This document shows, piece after piece, positions 32,552 through 34,607 of a DNA stretch of 34,607 nt. Source of the stretch: Plakobranchus ocellatus (lineage: Eukaryota; Mollusca; Gastropoda; Plakobranchidae); NCBI GenBank assembly GCA_019648995.1, contig BLXT01003731.1, positions 995,657 through 1,030,263 of the forward strand, written 5' to 3'. The notes under the pieces were generated by a model. It saw only the letters and a list, made by a program, of their open reading frames with translations. It had not been told where the DNA came from and made no database searches. How positions within the stretch are numbered: the first letter of the stretch is position 1; every line of letters starts with the position of its first letter. The position numbers and the translations under genes were made by a program.

Positions 32552-33611
32552 AGTTTAAATATATATGAACCAATTCATTACTTTAATATGAATTTAAGAA
32601 AAATTATTTCTAATAAAAAATTCAGTATGCTGTCGCTGTCTTTGTAGGCCTATCTTGATTACAGGCCATGTCAATGAGCACCACTTTTGTTATCAATTGA
32701 TATTTATGTCTCTGTTGTTTTATTTGTGCACTGATGTATCTATTCTCTACCTATTTCTTATCTACATCTGTGTATTTGTCTTATCTCTTTTTTTTTCCTG
32801 TATAGCCGTCTTGCTACAAGGCTATAGCCTTATGTCAGTCTTACCTCTAACATGTATTGTAAGACTCTCTTTTCACTATGGCTGTTCTACAATTAATCTT
32901 TATTGGTTCCATGCACCTTTGTTTTTAGGCTGTATCTCTGTGCCTGTCTTGTAATTAAATTTTATTCGTTTGCATATCTTGTTTTGTCACTGGACTGTAT
33001 CTGCATTTGTATCTCGTAAATTGGCTGCATTTCTGTGTCTGTCATGTCACTTAGATGTATCTGTATGCATATCTTGTCACTCAGCTGCATTTGTGTGCAT
33101 ATCTTGCCACTCAGCTGTATCTGTATGCGTCTTTTATCATGAGACTCATTTTATATGCATGTCTTGTCTCTAAACTGTGATTTCCTCATATTTTTGTTGC
33201 AAGGCTATAACTGTGTGGCTGTCTTATTTTAATAGCCCTCTGTCTCTCATCTGATCAGCATGATTCTCATTATCTAGGCTTAAACTTTTATTGATACACC
33301 TGTTTTACTTGCTTCCATTTGGTTGCCTTGTTTCCAACCTGCATGCCTGTCCTGTCTTGTCTTTAACCTGTATATTTGTATGTTTTTACCTGTCTTGTTT
33401 CAATCTGTATGCCTATCCTGTTTCGTCTTTAACCTATACATCTGTACCTGTCTCGTCTTTAACCTGCGTTTGCACTTGTTTTGTCCCAAACCTGTATGAC
33501 TACATTGGCTTCTCTCTCACCATCAATCTTATGCTCATCTTGTCTCTGTAGCAGCTGGAAATAGCAGAGTAATCGCCAGCATCTGGGCTGGTATCATTAA
33601 ACCTACAGCTG
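25901..33611 (+). CDS. F-box protein, FBXO16-like F-box, at least eight exons
   Basis: Exons 25901-26142, 27084-27976, 28552-28748, 29552-29658, 30130-30226, 30865-30931, 31492-31812 and 33552-33611 join in phase to give 661 residues, with all GT-AG sites. The F-box spans about 490-532: RLPDKLLLYVFSFLPPQDIL, then VCRRWRFL and DELWMLKCLEIG. It is closest to FBXO16 and related proteins, so the protein should bind Skp1 and act as a substrate receptor of an SCF ubiquitin ligase. Before the F-box there are two related W-x3-W segments (62-97 and 445-480). A lysine-rich stretch at 122-143 may be a nuclear localisation signal, and the middle, serine-rich part looks disordered apart from an AKAP-like helix at 227-243. 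After the F-box come an acidic coiled stretch (QEEKQKQEEEE) and a small hydrophobic exon. The start is the ATG at the acceptor of the first exon; an upstream coding exon is not excluded. The 3' end is unresolved. The paralogue and substrate are not known. Confidence 0.87.
27084..27976 (+). CDS. F-box gene exon 2 (long, disordered linker, AKAP-like helix)
   Basis: Residues 81 (split) to 378. It encodes the end of the first W-x3-W segment, the lysine-rich stretch REKKKKKQAK, and an acidic/serine-rich linker. The helix YVSILSSSILISAINEA is at 27520-27570. Two donors are possible in the same phase: TTTTTCA|GTAAGC after 27952 and AACTAG|GTATGT after 27976. Confidence 0.85.
28552..28748 (+). CDS. 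F-box gene exon 3
   Basis: Residues 379 (split) to 444, including LQKYYKNARWWPTEPP and LALNFNEQLNAIWK. The acceptor is a pyrimidine-rich CTCTCTCTCCCACTTCAG and the donor AAG|GTAAGT, both near consensus. Confidence 0.9.
29552..29658 (+). CDS. F-box gene exon 4 (second W-x3-W segment)
   Basis: Residues 445-479 plus two bases of Arg480: WLSEWESYEQIAFIKRVAMM then CVSSVLDALLTHIQQ. It is related to residues 62-97 of the same protein. The acceptor is GTGTACTTCAG and the donor AG|GTAAAA. Confidence 0.9.
30130..30226 (+). CDS. F-box gene exon 5 (F-box, first half)
   Basis: Residues 480 (split) to 512. Contains the F-box N-terminal half, LPDKLLLYVFSFLPPQD, with the conserved LP start and the L..Y.FSFL core that contacts Skp1. 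The acceptor is TTTTTGCCAG and the donor AAG|GTATGA. Confidence 0.93.
30865..30931 (+). CDS. F-box gene exon 6 (F-box, second half)
   Basis: Residues 513-534 plus one base. VCRRWRFLCAMDELWMLKCLEI contains the VC..W..L....LW motif that ends an F-box. The donor is G|GTGAGT. Confidence 0.93.
31492..31812 (+). CDS. F-box gene exon 7
   Basis: Residues 535-641 plus one base. Begins EQGGVSNISELVQKARQ, then a serine/threonine-rich linker, a hydrophobic helix VDWMLACSQLSGLIHAL and an acidic run QEEKQKQEEEE. Base composition is clearly more GC-rich than the flanking introns. The acceptor is AATGTTTCAG and the donor CCAG|GTTAGA, a weaker site. Confidence 0.85.
32487..32552. repeat. CT dinucleotide microsatellite (F-box gene intron 7)
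   Basis: About 66 bases of (TC)n on the plus strand with only two interruptions. The serine/leucine frame across it is an artefact. It is likely polymorphic in length. Confidence 0.95.
32960..33550. repeat. Decayed tandem array of about 30 bases (F-box gene intron 7)
   Basis: Loose head-to-tail copies of a unit like CTTGTCACTCAGCTGCATTT + GTGTGCATAT are clearest at 33057-33130. From 33330 to 33480 a related form with GTCTTTAACCTGTAT recurs. Unit length drifts and identity is low toward the edges, so this is an old array. It runs up to the acceptor of exon 8 and supplies its pyrimidine tract. Confidence 0.65.
33552..33611 (+). CDS. F-box gene exon 8 (60 bases)
   Basis: Continues in phase from exon 7: AAGNSRVIASIWAGIIKPTA plus one base. 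The acceptor is CTTGTCTCTGTAG and the donor G|GTGAGA. It is short, so support comes from phase, splice sites and a clean frame rather than from similarity. Confidence 0.65.
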
Positions 33612-34607
33612 GTGAGAAAAAAACAAACACAAGAAACGAAGCACATTTCTTGTCCCCTTCCCCTCCTTCACAAAGGCACATGCACAGTCTCTAACTAAGC
33701 TATCACTGTTTCTCACTGTTGTCTTGTAGATTCTTTGTTTCAAATACTGACTAAGTAATAAACTGGTGTTTTGTAAATTTGTAGCTGACATTGAGATTCA
33801 TATTTTGAGAGGTATCTCTCAACTGGTCTGTGTTTTCACCAAGCTTGTATTGCCCAAGTCTTTTCCTGTCACCTAATCAAGTCTTCTTTGTTTTATTTTG
33901 GCTTCGTTAATAAAAGACTTTCAAAATATCTTGAGCATGAATTTGTCCCAGCTCACCGTTGCTTAGCACTGCTGTTACGCAAAGATGTGTGTTCAACATT
34001 GCTCAGCATTGTGCTCAGTAGTCTTTTTCTTCCTTACAATGAGTTGAGTATATTTGTTTAATAAATTATAATTTAGACTGTGCTTACATATCAATGGTCC
34101 ATACTTTACTCATCCTCGAGATAATGTAAAACTTTCTATTGAACCAATACTATAATTGGGCTCAAAATATGTGAGAACTATGCAGTAAGAAAAAGCTTCA
34201 GTGTACATTGCATTGTAGCTGTCTGTCATGTATTTATTACATCAGTTGGTTATTATATTGTGTAAATAAACTCAGCAGTTGACCTTTATTGAGACTATAT
34301 GTGATCAGCTGAATTTCTTTTTTTCAAGTAAAGGAATAATGAAACAAAAAATATACAGCAATAACCTTAGTTGTTAAGAAGGAAATAATTTCGAAACTAA
34401 TTTTTTTTGTTTTTGTTTTGTTTTGGTATTTCAAATGTGAAAAAAATTGCTGAAATATAGTATCTTATGTACAATTGTAAGATTTGACGAATCGATGGTT
34501 CTCAGGATACACCCTGTTCAAGATGCATTGATGCATATTTGCAATGGGCCTTCCTCAGAAAGTCATTTGACTTAGGGCTTAAGATTTTCTTAATTAATGT
34601 ACACCCC
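33612..34607 (+). other. Possible 3' end of the F-box gene; end unresolved
   Basis: Two acceptors in this stretch keep the phase of exon 8. One at 33730 (after TTGTCTTGTAG) adds DSLFQILTK and stops at 33756-33758. One at 33785 (after AAATTTGTAG) adds 30 residues beginning ADIEIHILRG and stops at 33874-33876. AATAAA signals occur at 33757, 33909 and 34265. A third possibility is that the transcript continues beyond the window. Nothing else was recognised to 34607. Confidence 0.35.

Noticed and set aside
32396-32954. Serine/leucine and cysteine-rich plus-strand frames
   Set aside because: Generated by the CT microsatellite and the decayed array in an intron.
1-34607. Retroviral, LTR or other virus-like element; CRISPR array; rRNA or tRNA genes
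   Set aside because: No reverse transcriptase, integrase, capsid or envelope-like stretch, no long terminal repeats, no spaced direct repeats of CRISPR type, and no rRNA segment were seen.

Overview
The window is AT-rich animal nuclear DNA. It carries two multi-exon, intron-rich genes in a background of tRNA-derived SINEs, minisatellites and simple repeats. There are no bacterial operons, CRISPR arrays or recognisable viral elements. The two proteins, exons of about 50-900 bases separated by introns of about 0.5-1.9 kb, and the tRNA-headed SINEs fit a lophotrochozoan, most likely a gastropod mollusc. The species is an inference and cannot be fixed from the sequence alone.

Layout. Bases 1-9313 hold no supported coding gene. 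They contain a 4 x 22-base tandem array, GAT-rich and CT-rich simple repeats, two clear SINE copies and two weaker SINE-like fragments; the part next to 9314 is probably 3' UTR of the first gene. Bases 9314-19718 (minus strand) encode a complete nine-exon, 350-residue regulator of microtubule dynamics protein of the RMDN2/RMDN3 class. All splice junctions join in phase. The protein has an N-terminal membrane anchor, a short coiled coil, an FFAT-like VAP-binding motif and a C-terminal TPR-like domain. Its introns hold two more SINE copies, a perfect 23-base-pair hairpin and a 39-base tandem duplication.

Bases 19827-25900 lie between the two divergently transcribed genes. They hold a 66-base minisatellite built of two 33-base halves (20609-21060) with stray fragments of the same repeat 2-3 kb away. 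They also hold a 43-base duplication, an acidic open frame, a GC-rich imperfect inverted repeat, an excess of the octamer CTAGATCT and a YY1-like promoter motif at 24526.

Bases 25901-33611 (plus strand) encode at least eight exons (661 residues) of an F-box protein whose F-box resembles FBXO16-class proteins. Its 5' UTR exon and its last exon are not resolved. It has a duplicated W-x3-W helical segment, a lysine-rich segment, a serine-rich linker and a 17-residue amphipathic helix that looks like a PKA RII-anchoring (AKAP) helix. Its last introns carry a long CT microsatellite and a decayed 30-base tandem array.

The two genes have no obvious shared pathway. The observations most worth checking are the AKAP-like helix and the duplicated pre-F-box segment in the F-box protein, the FFAT-like motif in the RMDN protein, and the 33/66/132-base hierarchical repeat that keeps an open reading frame over six units.
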